64,000 bases of DNA from Qipengyuania marincola (GTDB lineage: Bacteria; Pseudomonadota; Alphaproteobacteria; Sphingomonadales; Sphingomonadaceae). Each line of letters begins with the position of its first letter. Positions within the stretch are counted from its first letter, which is position 1. This document shows, piece after piece, positions 44,306 to 53,823 of the stretch. A model generated the notes under the pieces. It did no database searches and had not been told where the DNA came from. It saw only the letters and a list, made by a program, of their open reading frames with translations. Both the position numbers and the translations under genes were made by a program. The DNA lies in assembly GCF_029688625.1 (NCBI RefSeq), contig NZ_JARULC010000002.1, positions 434,001 to 498,000 of the forward strand, read 5' to 3'.

Positions 44306-46015
44306 ATGATCCGCGCCTTCCTTGCCCCCTTCGCCGTTCTCGCCCTTGCTGGCTGCGCAACCGTTCCGGCCGCTTCACCGGCCGAGGTCCCGGCCGCCCC
44401 CGTCGGCTACGTGAGCGCCGCAGACCCGCGAGCACAGGAAGCGGGCGAGGCAATCCTGCTTCAGGGTGGGTCGGCCACCGATGCGGCGATCGCCACGATG
44501 CTTGCCCTTACCGTGGTCGAACCTCAGAGTTCGGGCATCGGCGGCGGCGGCTTCATGCTGCGCGGCACTCCCGAGGGGGGCGTGACCAGCTATGACGGAC
44601 GCGAGACCGCTCCGGCGGCTGCTACACCCGACTGGTTCCTGACCCCAAGTGGCGAGGTTCCGCCCTTCATGGAGTCGGTCCGCAGCGGTCTGAGTGTCGG
44701 GGTGCCGGGCAATATCGCTCTGGCCGCCAAGGCGCATGCCACCCACGGCAAACTCGCGTGGGCCGCGCTTTTCGAACCCGCTATCGCGCTCGCCCGTGAA
44801 GGCTTCGAGATCAATCCGCGAATGCACAACGCGCTCGACAGCGCGCGCAACCGGGCCGCCTTTTCGCAGACAGGGCGGACTCTGTTTTACGATGCCGATG
44901 GCGAGCCGCTGCCTGTCGGTACCCGCGTCGTGAACGAAGCGCTGGCTCAGACCTTCGAGCGGCTTGCCGAGGAAGGGCCGGGCGCGTTTTATCGGGGCGA
45001 TCTGGCGCAAGAAATCGCCGCGACCGTCGCTGCGGACACGCCGCGAACATCCGCAATGACCGTCGACGACATCGCAACCTACGAGGCGAAAGAGCGCGAG
45101 GCGCTATGCGGGGGCTATCGCGGCTATCGGGTCTGCTCGATGGGGCCGCCGACATCCGGCGGTGTCGCGGTCCTGCAGATTCTCGGCCAGCTTGAGCGCT
45201 TCGACCTGAGCGCGCTTGGCGCGCAAAACCCAGTGACCTGGCACCTCTTCCTCGAATCGCAGCGGCTCGCCTACGCCGATCGCGAACTCTACCTTGCCGA
45301 CAGCGATTTCGTGTCAGTACCGGTCGCCGGACTGACCGACCCGGCCTATCTCGCGACGCGTTCGGCGCTCATCTCGACCGATCGCGCCATGACCGATGTG
45401 GTTGCGGGCACGCCGGCGGGCGCGCCGATGGCACAGGCGGATGGAAACGAGCCGGAAGAACATGGCACGACTCATTTCGCTGTGGTGGACAGCAGTGGAA
45501 CGATGGTCAGCTATACCTCGACCATCGAAGGCTCGTTCGGATCGGGCCTGATGGCGGGCGGCTTCTTCCTCAACAACGAATTGACCGATTTCAGCCGCGC
45601 ACCCGAAGTCGACGGGCGCGTTGTGGCCAACCGCGTCGAGGGCGGAAAACGGCCCCGCAGCTCGATGGCCCCAAGTATCGTCTACGACCCTGCGGGCCGG
45701 CCCTTCATGGCGGTCGGCGCGGCGGGCGGCGGTACGATTCCGGTGCAGACCGCGCGCAGCATCATCGGCGCGATCGATTTCGGGCTTGATGCGGAAGGCG
45801 CGCTGGGCCTGCCCTTCGTCATGGCATTCGGAGACCGGGTACTGCTCGAACAGGGAACCTGGCTCGAAGGGGCCGCAGATGCCTTTCGCGCGCTCGGCCA
45901 TGGCGAAATCCTGATCCGCGAGGCGCCGGTGAAGGCCGGAGCGATCCTGCGTACGCCCCGGGGCTGGCAGAGCGCGCGCGATCCGCGTCTGGTGGGCCAG
46001 CTCGCCACGCCCTGA
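44306..46015 (+). CDS. Gamma-glutamyltransferase family protein
   Basis: This 569-residue protein has a lipoprotein-like signal (AVLALAGCATVP) and the gamma-glutamyltransferase fold: SGIGGGGFMLRG near residue 75 and the autoprocessing site EEHGTTHFAVVDSSGTMVSY near residue 390, where the threonine after G becomes the nucleophile. It should cleave into two subunits in the periplasm and act on glutathione or gamma-glutamyl peptides. The membrane lipoprotein form is unusual. Confidence 0.9.
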   Translation: MIRAFLAPFAVLALAGCATVPAASPAEVPAAPVGYVSAADPRAQEAGEAILLQGGSATDAAIATMLALTVVEPQSSGIGGGGFMLRGTPEGGVTSYDGRETAPAAATPDWFLTPSGEVPPFMESVRSGLSVGVPGNIALAAKAHATHGKLAWAALFEPAIALAREGFEINPRMHNALDSARNRAAFSQTGRTLFYDADGEPLPVGTRVVNEALAQTFERLAEEGPGAFYRGDLAQEIAATVAADTPRTSAMTVDDIATYEAKEREALCGGYRGYRVCSMGPPTSGGVAVLQILGQLERFDLSALGAQNPVTWHLFLESQRLAYADRELYLADSDFVSVPVAGLTDPAYLATRSALISTDRAMTDVVAGTPAGAPMAQADGNEPEEHGTTHFAVVDSSGTMVSYTSTIEGSFGSGLMAGGFFLNNELTDFSRAPEVDGRVVANRVEGGKRPRSSMAPSIVYDPAGRPFMAVGAAGGGTIPVQTARSIIGAIDFGLDAEGALGLPFVMAFGDRVLLEQGTWLEGAADAFRALGHGEILIREAPVKAGAILRTPRGWQSARDPRLVGQLATP

Positions 46016-46111
46016 TTGCGCCGGCTGCTTGCCGAAGGCGCATGAGGAGCCTAAGCCGCGCGGCACCGTTGGGTCACAGAACAAAAGAAAATTCACCAGA
46101 GGAGCCTGCCT

Positions 46112-47914
46112 GTGCTGTCCGACATCGATACAGCGAACAACCTGGTCGAACTCTTTCTGAAGCGCGCCGACGAGCGTCCGGACAGGCCCTTTCTGGGGGC
46201 GAAAGCCGGTGGCCAATGGCACACCATCAGCTGGGGCGAAGCGGCCGATCGGGTCTGCCTTTTGGCCGAAAACCTGCGATCGCTGGGCCTCAAGGATGGC
46301 GACCGCGTGTGTCTGGTGTCGGAGAACCGGCCCGAATGGTGCATCGCCGATCTCGCGATCATGGCGGCGGGCTGCATCACGGTTCCGACCTACATCACCA
46401 ATACCGAACGCGACCACGTGCACATCCTCGACAATTCGGGCGCCAAGGCGGTCATCGTTTCGACCGAGAAATTGCTGCGCCCCCTGCACGGCGCCCTGCA
46501 GGCCTCTGGCGTGGCGGAGCATGTGATCGGCATCGACGATCTTCACCGCCAGCAATCGGGCAGCTTCACCTTTCATACCTGGGACAAGATGCTTGCCGGC
46601 GATGCAGCTGCGGCCCGCAATGCCGTCGAGCAGCGCATCGCCTCCGTCAGCCGCGACCAGACTGCGTGCATCATCTATACCAGCGGCACGGGCGGCGCGC
46701 CGCGCGGCGTGAAGCAGCATCACGGCGCGATCCTGTGCAACGCGGCCGGGGCGGCAGAAATCCTGAGCGAGGATTTCGGCATCGACGACGACGAGCGCTT
46801 CCTCTCCTTCCTGCCGCTCAGCCATGCCTATGAGCATACGGGCGGCCAATACCTGCCGATCGGTGTCGGCGCGCAGATCTATTATGCGGAAGGGCTGGAA
46901 AAGCTCGCCAGCAATATCGAGGAAACCAGGCCGACGATCATGGTCGTCGTACCGCGCCTGTTCGAAGTGCTGCGCACGCGGATCATGAAGCAAGTCCAGA
47001 AGCAGGGCGGCTTGGCCGAAAAGCTGATGAACACCGCGCTGGAAGTCGGCGAGCGGCGTGCCGAAGGCCGCAAACAGTTCGGCGACGGAGCGAAGGACTT
47101 CGTGGTCGGCAAGCTTCTGAAACCAAAGATCCGCCAGCGATTCGGCGGAAGGATGAAGGCGATGGTGTCGGGCGGCGCGCCGCTCAATCCCGAAGTCGGC
47201 GTGTTCTTCGAATCCATGGGCCTGACGATGCTCCAGGGCTATGGCCAGACAGAGGCCGGGCCGGTCATCAGCTGCAATCGCCCTGCCGCCGGCATCAAGA
47301 TGGACACGGTCGGTCCGCCGATGCGCGGCGTCGACATCAAGATCGCCGAGGATGGCGAGATCCTGTGCCGCGGCGAGCTGGTGATGCACGGCTACTGGCA
47401 GAACGAGGGCGAGACGCAGCGAACGATCAAGGACGGCTGGCTGCATACGGGCGATATCGGCCATCTCGACGAGAAGGGCCGGATCGTCATCACCGACCGC
47501 AAGAAGGACATGATCGTCAACGACAAGGGCGACAATATCGCGCCGCAGAAGGTCGAGGGCATGCTGACGCTCCAGCCCGAAATCGGCCAGGCAATGGTCG
47601 CCGGAGACAAGCGGCCCTACATCGTCGGACTGATCGTGCCCGACCCCGAATGGCAGCTCGAATGGTGCCAGGCGCAGGGCAAGAAGTTCGACTGCAAGGA
47701 ATTGCAGGACCTGCCCGAATTCAAGGCCGCCGTGCGCGCCGCGGTCGACCGCGTGAACAAGGACCTGTCGGTGGTCGAAAAGGTCCGCCAGTTCGCCATC
47801 GCCGACGAGCCCTTCACCATCGAGAACGAGGAAATGACTCCCTCGATGAAAATCCGCCGCCACAAGATCAAGGAGCGGTATGGCGAGCGGCTGGACGGGT
47901 TGTATCGAGGTTAG
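46112..47914 (+). CDS. AMP-dependent acyl-CoA synthetase/ligase
   Basis: This 600-residue adenylate-forming enzyme begins at GTG after AGAGGAG. It has the P-loop block IIYTSGTGGAPRGVKQHH near residue 190, LQGYGQTEAGPV near residue 375, and the C-terminal hinge GWLHTGDIGHLDEKGRIVITDR with the catalytic-lysine region PSMKIRRHKIKERY. It resembles long-chain fatty acid-CoA ligases (FadD15-like). The P-loop differs from the usual TSGTTGxPKG, having Gly and Arg at two positions. The substrate is not known. Confidence 0.88.
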   Translation: MLSDIDTANNLVELFLKRADERPDRPFLGAKAGGQWHTISWGEAADRVCLLAENLRSLGLKDGDRVCLVSENRPEWCIADLAIMAAGCITVPTYITNTERDHVHILDNSGAKAVIVSTEKLLRPLHGALQASGVAEHVIGIDDLHRQQSGSFTFHTWDKMLAGDAAAARNAVEQRIASVSRDQTACIIYTSGTGGAPRGVKQHHGAILCNAAGAAEILSEDFGIDDDERFLSFLPLSHAYEHTGGQYLPIGVGAQIYYAEGLEKLASNIEETRPTIMVVVPRLFEVLRTRIMKQVQKQGGLAEKLMNTALEVGERRAEGRKQFGDGAKDFVVGKLLKPKIRQRFGGRMKAMVSGGAPLNPEVGVFFESMGLTMLQGYGQTEAGPVISCNRPAAGIKMDTVGPPMRGVDIKIAEDGEILCRGELVMHGYWQNEGETQRTIKDGWLHTGDIGHLDEKGRIVITDRKKDMIVNDKGDNIAPQKVEGMLTLQPEIGQAMVAGDKRPYIVGLIVPDPEWQLEWCQAQGKKFDCKELQDLPEFKAAVRAAVDRVNKDLSVVEKVRQFAIADEPFTIENEEMTPSMKIRRHKIKERYGERLDGLYRG

Positions 47915-48402
47915 GACTTACGCAACTGGTTCAGCAGAACCGGATCGGCCAAGATATTTTGGACATGGTCGCAAATTGAGCGGCTGTCATTGTTTACCTG
48001 ACGAAAGAGTTCGGCCCTTTCATCAAGCGTCCACATGCGATCCGGAGTTACATCATTCGCATCGCGTGGAAGATGGCGCGTCACGAGAACTTGCTGACCC
48101 TCTGAGTCCTTTAGGACGAAGATCGTGGCATGGGCCAAGAGATGTCGCTTCGGCCTGTTTGCCGACCATCTGGTGATCCGCTTTTCCAAAGCCTTCGCCT
48201 TCCGATCCCCTGAAGCTTGAAGCCGATTCAGGATTTCATTCAGGCTTGAAAGGCTACCATTCGAAATCGGCAGCCCCAATGCCAAAGAGAGCTGGCCGAT
48301 GGCTTGTTCTCCGCGAGCGAAGTGATCGAGAACAAGTCCAAGCCAGCCATGCGGCGTAACCCCGGTGTCGATGGGCTTTTCAACCGGCAGCACTTCACTC
48401 AT
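47911..48402 (-). CDS. Hypothetical protein, AT-rich accessory gene
   Basis: I do not recognise this 163-residue soluble protein. It has GWLGLVLDHFARGEQAIGQL near residue 20 and LLAHATIFVLKDSEGQQVLV near residue 85. Its stop overlaps that of the acyl-CoA ligase by four bases. Three 60-base lines (47941 to 48120) have about 29, 31 and 33 G/C, clearly lower than the neighbours, so it may be acquired. It is transcribed just after the gene at 48406. Confidence 0.6.
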   Translation of the reverse strand: MSEVLPVEKPIDTGVTPHGWLGLVLDHFARGEQAIGQLSLALGLPISNGSLSSLNEILNRLQASGDRKAKALEKRITRWSANRPKRHLLAHATIFVLKDSEGQQVLVTRHLPRDANDVTPDRMWTLDERAELFRQVNNDSRSICDHVQNILADPVLLNQLRKS

Positions 48403-48405
48403 CTG

Positions 48406-48933
48406 TTAAGCCGCCGCTTCCTCGATGAATTCTGGGTAGAAACTCGGCGCGCGGTCGCTCCAGCCGGGGGCTGTCGCGGCGGCTTCGCTCAGGCTTTGCA
48501 GCAGCATCTTGCGGCGCTCGGGTCGGATTTGCGGCAGGGCGGCGGCGGCGCAGAAGGCGCTCGGCAGCCACGGCCGCGCATCGGCGGAGATCAGGCGTTC
48601 GTAAAGGAAGCGAAAGGCGGAGAAGCTGTCGATCCGCTCCTGCGCCAGGTCGAAGGCGGCGACGCGGGTCAGCTTGCCGACAAACCCCTCGATCGAATCG
48701 AAACCCGATTGAGCCGGGATCGACTGGCGCAGCGCCTTCAGCTCCTGATAGGCGACATATTGACTGCGGATCGCGGCATTCTCGCCGGGATTGCGTCCCC
48801 AGATGCGAAACGCATCGCAGCGGCCGAGTCCAATATCCAGACTGCGGCGGATATAGCGCTGTTCGGCGGCGGTGAAGCCGGCGAATTCGCGCATTTCGGC
48901 AATGGTCAGCGAAGCTTTATTGGTAACGGCCAT
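48406..48933 (-). CDS. Hypothetical protein
   Basis: This 175-residue protein starts at an ATG preceded by GGGGGC. It is helical and begins MAVTNKASLTIAEMREFAG; a central block reads RYIRRSLDIGLGRCDAFRIWG. No family is recognised. Its base composition is GC-rich, unlike the AT-rich gene that follows three bases downstream on the same strand. Confidence 0.6.
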   Translation of the reverse strand: MAVTNKASLTIAEMREFAGFTAAEQRYIRRSLDIGLGRCDAFRIWGRNPGENAAIRSQYVAYQELKALRQSIPAQSGFDSIEGFVGKLTRVAAFDLAQERIDSFSAFRFLYERLISADARPWLPSAFCAAAALPQIRPERRKMLLQSLSEAAATAPGWSDRAPSFYPEFIEEAAA

Positions 48934-48997
48934 GATCGGTGCCCCCGTTGTGTCGAGGCGAATGTCACCGAAGATGGTTAACAAGCGGTAAGCGAGA

Positions 48998-49975
48998 TTA
49001 AATTAGCCCTGCAAGCGGACTGCTCGGATCGGCATATTTGCGCGTCGCCATGCGCCCGGCGAGGTAGGCATCGCGCCCTGCCTCGACCGCCAGCTTCATG
49101 GCCCGCGCCATGCGAATGGGGTCCTTGGCCTCGGCGATGGCGGTGTTCATCAGCACGCCGTCGCAGCCAAGCTCCATCGCCACGGCCGCGTCCGAAGCGG
49201 TTCCGACACCGGCATCGACCAATACCGGTACACTCGCGCCTTCCTTGATCAGGCGGATGGTGACGCGGTTCTGGATGCCGAGGCCCGAGCCGATCGGCGC
49301 GCCCAGCGGCATCACCGCGACGGCACCCGCATCCTCCAGCTGCTTCGCCGCGATCGGATCGTCGACGCAATAGACCATCGGCAGGAAGCCCTCCTTGGCC
49401 AACCTCTCGGTCGCCGTCAGCGTTTCGCGCATATTGGGATAGAGCGTCTTTGCTTCGCCGAGGACCTCCAGCTTCACCAGGTCCCAGCCGCCTGCTTCGC
49501 GGGCCAGTCGCAGAGTGCGGATCGCCTCGACGGCGCTGAAGCAGCCGGCGGTGTTCGGCAGGTAGGTGATCTTTTTGGGGTCGATATAGTCGGTCAGCAT
49601 CGGCGCTTTGGGGTCGCTGACATTCACGCGGCGCACTGCAACCGTCACGATCTCGGCTCCGCTTGCCTCGAGCGCAGCGGCATTCTGCTCGAAATCCTTG
49701 TATTTGCCCGTGCCGACGATCAGCCGGCTTTTGAAGGTGCGTCCGGCCACGCTCCAGCCGTCGTCGCCATTGCCCTCGCCACCGCCGACGAAATGGACGA
49801 TTTCCAGCGTGTCGCCTTCGCTCAAAGCGTGCCTGTCCAGCTCGCTGCGCGGCGCGATCGTACCATTATGCTCGACCGCGACCTTTTCGGGCGCAAGATC
49901 GAGCTCGCGCACCAGTTCGGCGATCGTGGTGGCGGATGTGCGGCGGCTTTCGCCGTTGACGGTCAGGGCAATCAT
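48998..49975 (-). CDS. thiG: Fused ThiS-ThiG thiazole synthase
   Basis: Residues 1-66 are a ThiS sulfur-carrier domain ([26 protein letters not shown], ending VHFVGGG). After a short Gly/Asp linker, residues about 72-325 are ThiG ([50 protein letters not shown]). ThiG makes the thiazole phosphate of thiamine. In the fusion the ThiS Gly-Gly is internal rather than C-terminal. I chose the ATG at 49975 over an upstream start at 50026. Confidence 0.93.
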   Translation of the reverse strand: MIALTVNGESRRTSATTIAELVRELDLAPEKVAVEHNGTIAPRSELDRHALSEGDTLEIVHFVGGGEGNGDDGWSVAGRTFKSRLIVGTGKYKDFEQNAAALEASGAEIVTVAVRRVNVSDPKAPMLTDYIDPKKITYLPNTAGCFSAVEAIRTLRLAREAGGWDLVKLEVLGEAKTLYPNMRETLTATERLAKEGFLPMVYCVDDPIAAKQLEDAGAVAVMPLGAPIGSGLGIQNRVTIRLIKEGASVPVLVDAGVGTASDAAVAMELGCDGVLMNTAIAEAKDPIRMARAMKLAVEAGRDAYLAGRMATRKYADPSSPLAGLI

Positions 49976-49985
49976 GCCGCCCGAC

Positions 49986-50390
49986 TTAGTCCCCGCAGCG
50001 CTCCTTGCAAGTCGAGGAATGGACATGCCGCAGATTGAGGATATGGCCGAGCGAGACCAGCGCGACGCCGATAATCGTCAGCACGGCTTCCTTGTAGCCA
50101 TGCGGTACGGCCAGCGCGGCGCCCATGAAGGTCAGCCCGGTCATGGCGACGACGAACGGCGCGGCCATCCGGTGACGCAGCGCGCCCCAGCCGATGGCAA
50201 CACCGGCGATCAGCGTCGCCAACAGCAACCCGACCCGGTGAATGTCGGGCGCGAGGAAAAACTGCCCGCCGATCCCCAGGCCCGAAACGAGCACGATCGA
50301 CAGCAGGCAATGCACCGCGCATGCCCCCGACAGCAGGATGCCGACGCGGTCCAGACGGCGTCGAATCGGAAGGGTGGCGCGCTCGAACAT
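49986..50390 (-). CDS. MerC-domain membrane protein
   Basis: This 134-residue protein has four hydrophobic segments. It begins with the MerC-like block [21 protein letters not shown], whose cysteines bind mercury or zinc-like metals in family members. The C-terminal tail has [17 protein letters not shown], with more metal-type ligands. A Zur-like site lies 16-32 bases upstream. Zinc-related transport is inferred from the site and the family. Confidence 0.8.
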   Translation of the reverse strand: MFERATLPIRRRLDRVGILLSGACAVHCLLSIVLVSGLGIGGQFFLAPDIHRVGLLLATLIAGVAIGWGALRHRMAAPFVVAMTGLTFMGAALAVPHGYKEAVLTIIGVALVSLGHILNLRHVHSSTCKERCGD

Positions 50391-50405
50391 TGCAAATTGC
50401 CACTT

Positions 50406-50422
50406 ATGTGACGATGTAACAT
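50406..50422. promoter_or_regulatory. Zur-like box upstream of merC
   Basis: ATGTGA-CGATG-TAACAT is an inverted repeat with one mismatch to ATGTTA-N5-TAACAT, the half-site spacing of Zur boxes known in E. coli. It lies in the intergenic region between the divergent merC-like and ctaA genes, 16 bases upstream of the merC start. Confidence 0.5.
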
Positions 50423-50534
50423 GTTTCAAGGTCGGAACGGGGAATTTCGCGCATTTCGTCCGTCGCCGTAACCGGCATGCCTCTTGCCCTCTTTGCACTT
50501 GCGAAAACCGCGGGTCGCTCGCAGATGGGCGGCC

Positions 50535-51560
50535 ATGCAGGACGCTCATTCGACCCACCGCCCGCGGGCCCTCGCTATCTGGCTGTTCGTGGTGGCCGCC
50601 ATGGTTGTGCTCATGGTGTCGGTTGGCGGCATCACCCGCCTTACCGAGAGCGGCCTGTCGATCACGCAATGGAAGCCGATCACGGGCACCATCCCGCCAC
50701 TGACGCAGGATGACTGGCAGGCGGAATTCGACCTGTACAAGACGACTGGCGAATACCGGACCGTGACCGGGCCAGCAGGGATGGATCTTGCCGCATTCAA
50801 GTTCATCTTTTTCTGGGAGTGGTTCCATCGGTTGCTCGGCCGACTGATCGGGCTCGCTTTTGCCCTGCCGCTCGCGTGGTTCTGGGTCCGCAACGCCATC
50901 CCTCAGGGCTATAAGTGGCGCCTGGTGGCGCTGCTCGCGCTCGGCGGCCTGCAGGGGGTGTTCGGCTGGTTCATGGTCAAGAGCGGGCTGGCGGGCACGA
51001 TGACCGACGTCAGCCACTTCTGGCTCTCCATCCACCTGCTGACGGCGCTGTTCACGCTTGGCGGCCTGATCTGGACCGCACTCGATCTGCTGCGCCTCCA
51101 TCGCGGCGAAGGGGGGCCCGCGAGATGGACCGTAACAGCAAGCTGGGTCGGCGCGATTCTCTTCGTCCAGCTCCTCTTGGGCGCCTGGGTGGCCGGGCTC
51201 AACGCAGGACATGCGAGCGACAGCTGGCCATTGATGCAGGGGCGCCTCGTTCCGGAATACGATATGTCTAGGGGTGCCCTCTGGGCGCTAACGCACGATC
51301 CGTTCCTGCTGCATTTCCTGCATCGCTGGTGGGCCTGGGTCGCCGTGGCCGCACTCGTCGTCATGGCGCGTAGGGTGAAGCCCCTCCAACGGCGCGCGTC
51401 GATTGCGATCCATTCGGCCTTCGGGACGCAGATCGTCCTCGGAATTGCGACGGTGATGACCGGCGTCGCTCTCTGGATCGCGGTGGCTCACCAGGTCGTC
51501 GGCGCCCTGCTGGTCGCCGCGTTCGCATGGGGCGCGCACATTCTCGGGCGCTCGGCGTGA
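50535..51560 (+). CDS. ctaA: Haem A synthase (COX15/CtaA)
   Basis: This 341-residue membrane protein with about eight transmembrane helices converts haem O to haem A for cytochrome oxidase. Recognisable blocks are VSVGGITRLTESGLSITQWKP (in part), FKFIFFWEWFHRLLGR, DVSHFWLSIHLL, GLNAGHASDSWPLMQG and LLHFLHRWWAW, whose histidines bind haem. It overlaps cutA by four bases (GTGA). Confidence 0.95.
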   Translation: MQDAHSTHRPRALAIWLFVVAAMVVLMVSVGGITRLTESGLSITQWKPITGTIPPLTQDDWQAEFDLYKTTGEYRTVTGPAGMDLAAFKFIFFWEWFHRLLGRLIGLAFALPLAWFWVRNAIPQGYKWRLVALLALGGLQGVFGWFMVKSGLAGTMTDVSHFWLSIHLLTALFTLGGLIWTALDLLRLHRGEGGPARWTVTASWVGAILFVQLLLGAWVAGLNAGHASDSWPLMQGRLVPEYDMSRGALWALTHDPFLLHFLHRWWAWVAVAALVVMARRVKPLQRRASIAIHSAFGTQIVLGIATVMTGVALWIAVAHQVVGALLVAAFAWGAHILGRSA

Positions 51561-51880
51561 CGGCTCTGATCTACTGTCCCTTTCCCGACAGCGAGACTGC
51601 CGAGACTATCGGTGGCGTTTTGCTCGACGAGGGACTGATCGGCTGCATCAACATCGGGGCCCCGATCCGCTCATTGTTTATATGGGACGGGAAGAAGGGC
51701 GACGGGACCGAAATCCCGGGTCTGCTGAAAACCGATGCCGCGCTGCTTGAAAAAGCGGTCGCACGCCTTGAGGGCTTGCACCCCTATGATGCGCCCGCAA
51801 TACTTGGCTGGCGCTGCGACGTGGCAGGAACCGCTACGCAGGCTTGGCTGGGCGCAATCGGCGCATCTTCGGGGGATTAG
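51557..51880 (+). CDS. cutA: CutA1-like divalent ion tolerance protein
   Basis: This 107-residue protein starts at GTG overlapping the ctaA stop. It matches CutA1: YCPFPDSETAETIGGVLLDEGLIGCINIG near the start (given in part), SLFIWDG, EIPGLLKT and LHPYDAPAILGW. CutA forms trimers and is linked to metal tolerance and cytochrome assembly, but its molecular role is unclear. Confidence 0.9.
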   Translation: MTALIYCPFPDSETAETIGGVLLDEGLIGCINIGAPIRSLFIWDGKKGDGTEIPGLLKTDAALLEKAVARLEGLHPYDAPAILGWRCDVAGTATQAWLGAIGASSGD

Positions 51881-51883
51881 GGC

Positions 51884-52621
51884 ATGAAAGCGAAGGGCAG
51901 ACGCGATGTGCTGCAGCGCATCGGCGCTTTCGCGCTCCTGTCGGCAGCGCTGCCGGCTGTCCCGGCCAGTGCGAGCGTCGGGCCTGCGATCCGCACGATT
52001 CCGGCGGGCGATTTCCGGCTGACCCGGCGCGTGGCTCGCGCGCTTGTCGATGGGCAGGTGCTCGTCGTGGAGCGGGATTGGTCATTTCGATTTGCGCCGA
52101 GCGGACGCGGCATGCAGGCAGCACACTTCTCGCAGGAATGTCGCGTAAATGCGCCGGAAAGCCTCGCAACCCTCGCGCGGATGGAAGAAGCGCGCGATGA
52201 TGCGGGGCCATTCCCGGCCCTGCTCGATTCTGCCGGTCTGATAGTGTCGAACAGTCCGGCTCCGCGGGGAGCATCGGACGAAGCGATCGCCGAAGCGTTT
52301 GCAGCCCTGGGCAAGGTGACGCTTCGATCGGAAGACGTCGCCCATGCGCGCGGCTTTCTCAATACTTTGGCTGGGGCTGCCGGGGCCGCCGTGAGCGCCA
52401 TTCCGGCAGACCTTTTCTTCCCGGTTTCCGCGACGCGTGAGGAGCAGCGGACAGTTCCGCTGCCCGGCGGCGGGGAAGGGTCTGTCCAGATTAGCCTGAG
52501 GAGCAGCGCGCAGCATCCTACCGGCCTGCTCGACAGCATCGAACGCCAGATCAAAACGCGAATCGGCGATGACGAACGAACCTCCAGCGAGCGGTGGACC
52601 TTGCAGCAGATTGCGCCCTAG
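51884..52621 (+). CDS. Hypothetical secreted protein
   Basis: This 245-residue protein has a signal peptide (RIGAFALLSAALPAVPASAS). The mature domain contains TIPAGDFRLTRRVARALVDGQVLVVERDW and ends WTLQQIAP. No family is recognised. It begins three bases after cutA, so it is probably co-transcribed with ctaA and cutA. Confidence 0.65.
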   Translation: MKAKGRRDVLQRIGAFALLSAALPAVPASASVGPAIRTIPAGDFRLTRRVARALVDGQVLVVERDWSFRFAPSGRGMQAAHFSQECRVNAPESLATLARMEEARDDAGPFPALLDSAGLIVSNSPAPRGASDEAIAEAFAALGKVTLRSEDVAHARGFLNTLAGAAGAAVSAIPADLFFPVSATREEQRTVPLPGGGEGSVQISLRSSAQHPTGLLDSIERQIKTRIGDDERTSSERWTLQQIAP

Positions 52622-52669
52622 ATTTCTCTTGTAGTATTATTTTACCGCATCCGAGTCCCGCAGAATAGC

Positions 52670-52698
52670 TTGACTTGCGCACCATCGGGCTCCATTTG
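52670..52698 (+). promoter_or_regulatory. Probable promoter of rplM-rpsI
   Basis: TTGACT (52670-52675) and CATTTG (52693-52698) are separated by 17 bases, upstream of rplM. The CTTGAC form of the -35 box fits a housekeeping promoter; the -10 match is weak. Confidence 0.4.
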
Positions 52699-52787
52699 GC
52701 CCCCGCTTCGCGCATGCGGCATTGCCGGATTCGCGGGAACAGGCTGCGCCACGCGCGGCACGAACACTAGACTATGGAAAACCAGCC

Positions 52788-53267
52788 ATGAAGGCTCTCA
52801 GCAAAGTGACCCGGTCGGTCAAGCCGTCCGAGGTCGAAAAGAAGTGGCACATCGTCGACGCCGAAGGCCTCGTCGTCGGTCGCCTCGCGGCAATCGTCGC
52901 CAATATTCTGCGCGGCAAGCACAAGCCGAGCTACACGCCGCATGTCGACTGCGGCGATCACGTCATCATCATCAATGCCGACAAGGTGAAATTCACCGGC
53001 AAGAAGATGACCGACAAGGTCTATTACAAGCACACCGGCTGGGTCGGTGGCATCAAGGAAACGACCCCGGCAAAGGTGCTGGGCGGCCGCTTCCCAGAGC
53101 GCGTGCTCGAAAAGGCTGTCGAGCGGATGATCCCGCGCGGGCCGCTGGGCCGCGCCCAGATGCGTGCGCTGCACGTCTTTGCCGGCACCGAGCACCCCTA
53201 TGACGGCCAGAAGCCCGAAACGCTCGACGTTGCCTCGATGAACCGCAAGAACAAGGCTACCGCGTAA
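52788..53267 (+). CDS. rplM: 50S ribosomal protein L13
   Basis: This 159-residue protein has the L13 core: [37 protein letters not shown] (in part) and [20 protein letters not shown]. It is part of the large ribosomal subunit and the first gene of the conserved rplM-rpsI pair. Its stop overlaps the rpsI start by one base (TAATG). Confidence 0.97.
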   Translation: MKALSKVTRSVKPSEVEKKWHIVDAEGLVVGRLAAIVANILRGKHKPSYTPHVDCGDHVIIINADKVKFTGKKMTDKVYYKHTGWVGGIKETTPAKVLGGRFPERVLEKAVERMIPRGPLGRAQMRALHVFAGTEHPYDGQKPETLDVASMNRKNKATA

Positions 53268-53791
53268 TGGCCGACGAAACGAAGAACGACACCGTCTCGG
53301 ATCTCGCCGATCTGAAGGACATCGCCGCCGACGCGCCGCAGGGCGACGCCGCAGACATCGCTGCCACCGCCGAAGTGCCCCTGCGCGAGCAGGAGCTCGA
53401 CGCTCAGGGCCGCGCCTACGCCACCGGTCGCCGCAAGGATGCGACGGCTCGCGTCTGGCTGAAGCCCGGCAGCGGCAAGGTCACCGTGAATGGCAAGGAC
53501 CAGGAAGTGTATTTCGCGCGTCCGACGCTGCGCCTGATTATCGATCAACCCTTCGCCATCACCGAGCGTCAGGGCCAGTACGATGTCGTCGCGACCGTCA
53601 AGGGTGGCGGGCTTTCGGGCCAGGCCGGCGCCGTCAAGCATGGCATCAGCCAAGCACTGACCAAGTACGAGCCGACCCTGCGCAGCACGGTCAAGGCTGC
53701 CGGCTTCCTGACTCGCGACAGCCGCGTGGTGGAGCGTAAGAAGTACGGCCGCGCCAAGGCACGCCGCAGCTTCCAGTTCTCGAAGCGCTAA
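53267..53791 (+). CDS. rpsI: 30S ribosomal protein S9 with acidic N-terminal extension
   Basis: This 174-residue S9 has the standard core ([30 protein letters not shown]) and the typical C-terminus [11 protein letters not shown] that reaches the ribosomal P site. The first about 45 residues are an acidic extension ([20 protein letters not shown] and so on) not found in the usual form of about 130 residues. Confidence 0.95.
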   Translation: MADETKNDTVSDLADLKDIAADAPQGDAADIAATAEVPLREQELDAQGRAYATGRRKDATARVWLKPGSGKVTVNGKDQEVYFARPTLRLIIDQPFAITERQGQYDVVATVKGGGLSGQAGAVKHGISQALTKYEPTLRSTVKAAGFLTRDSRVVERKKYGRAKARRSFQFSKR

Positions 53792-53823
53792 AGCCGACAA
53801 CCGATCTTTTCGGTCACCGAGGA

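Noticed and set aside
45314..47863. Long minus-strand frame of 849 codons
   Set aside because: It lies opposite the gamma-glutamyltransferase and acyl-CoA ligase genes and has no domain sense.
48960..48997. TTAAC-like bases upstream of the gene at 48406 as a CtrA box
   Set aside because: The half-sites are six bases apart instead of seven, and one has a mismatch.
50484..50534. TTG start for ctaA, 17 codons upstream
   Set aside because: The extra residues are basic and unlike the family, and the ATG at 50535 has GGGCGG upstream.
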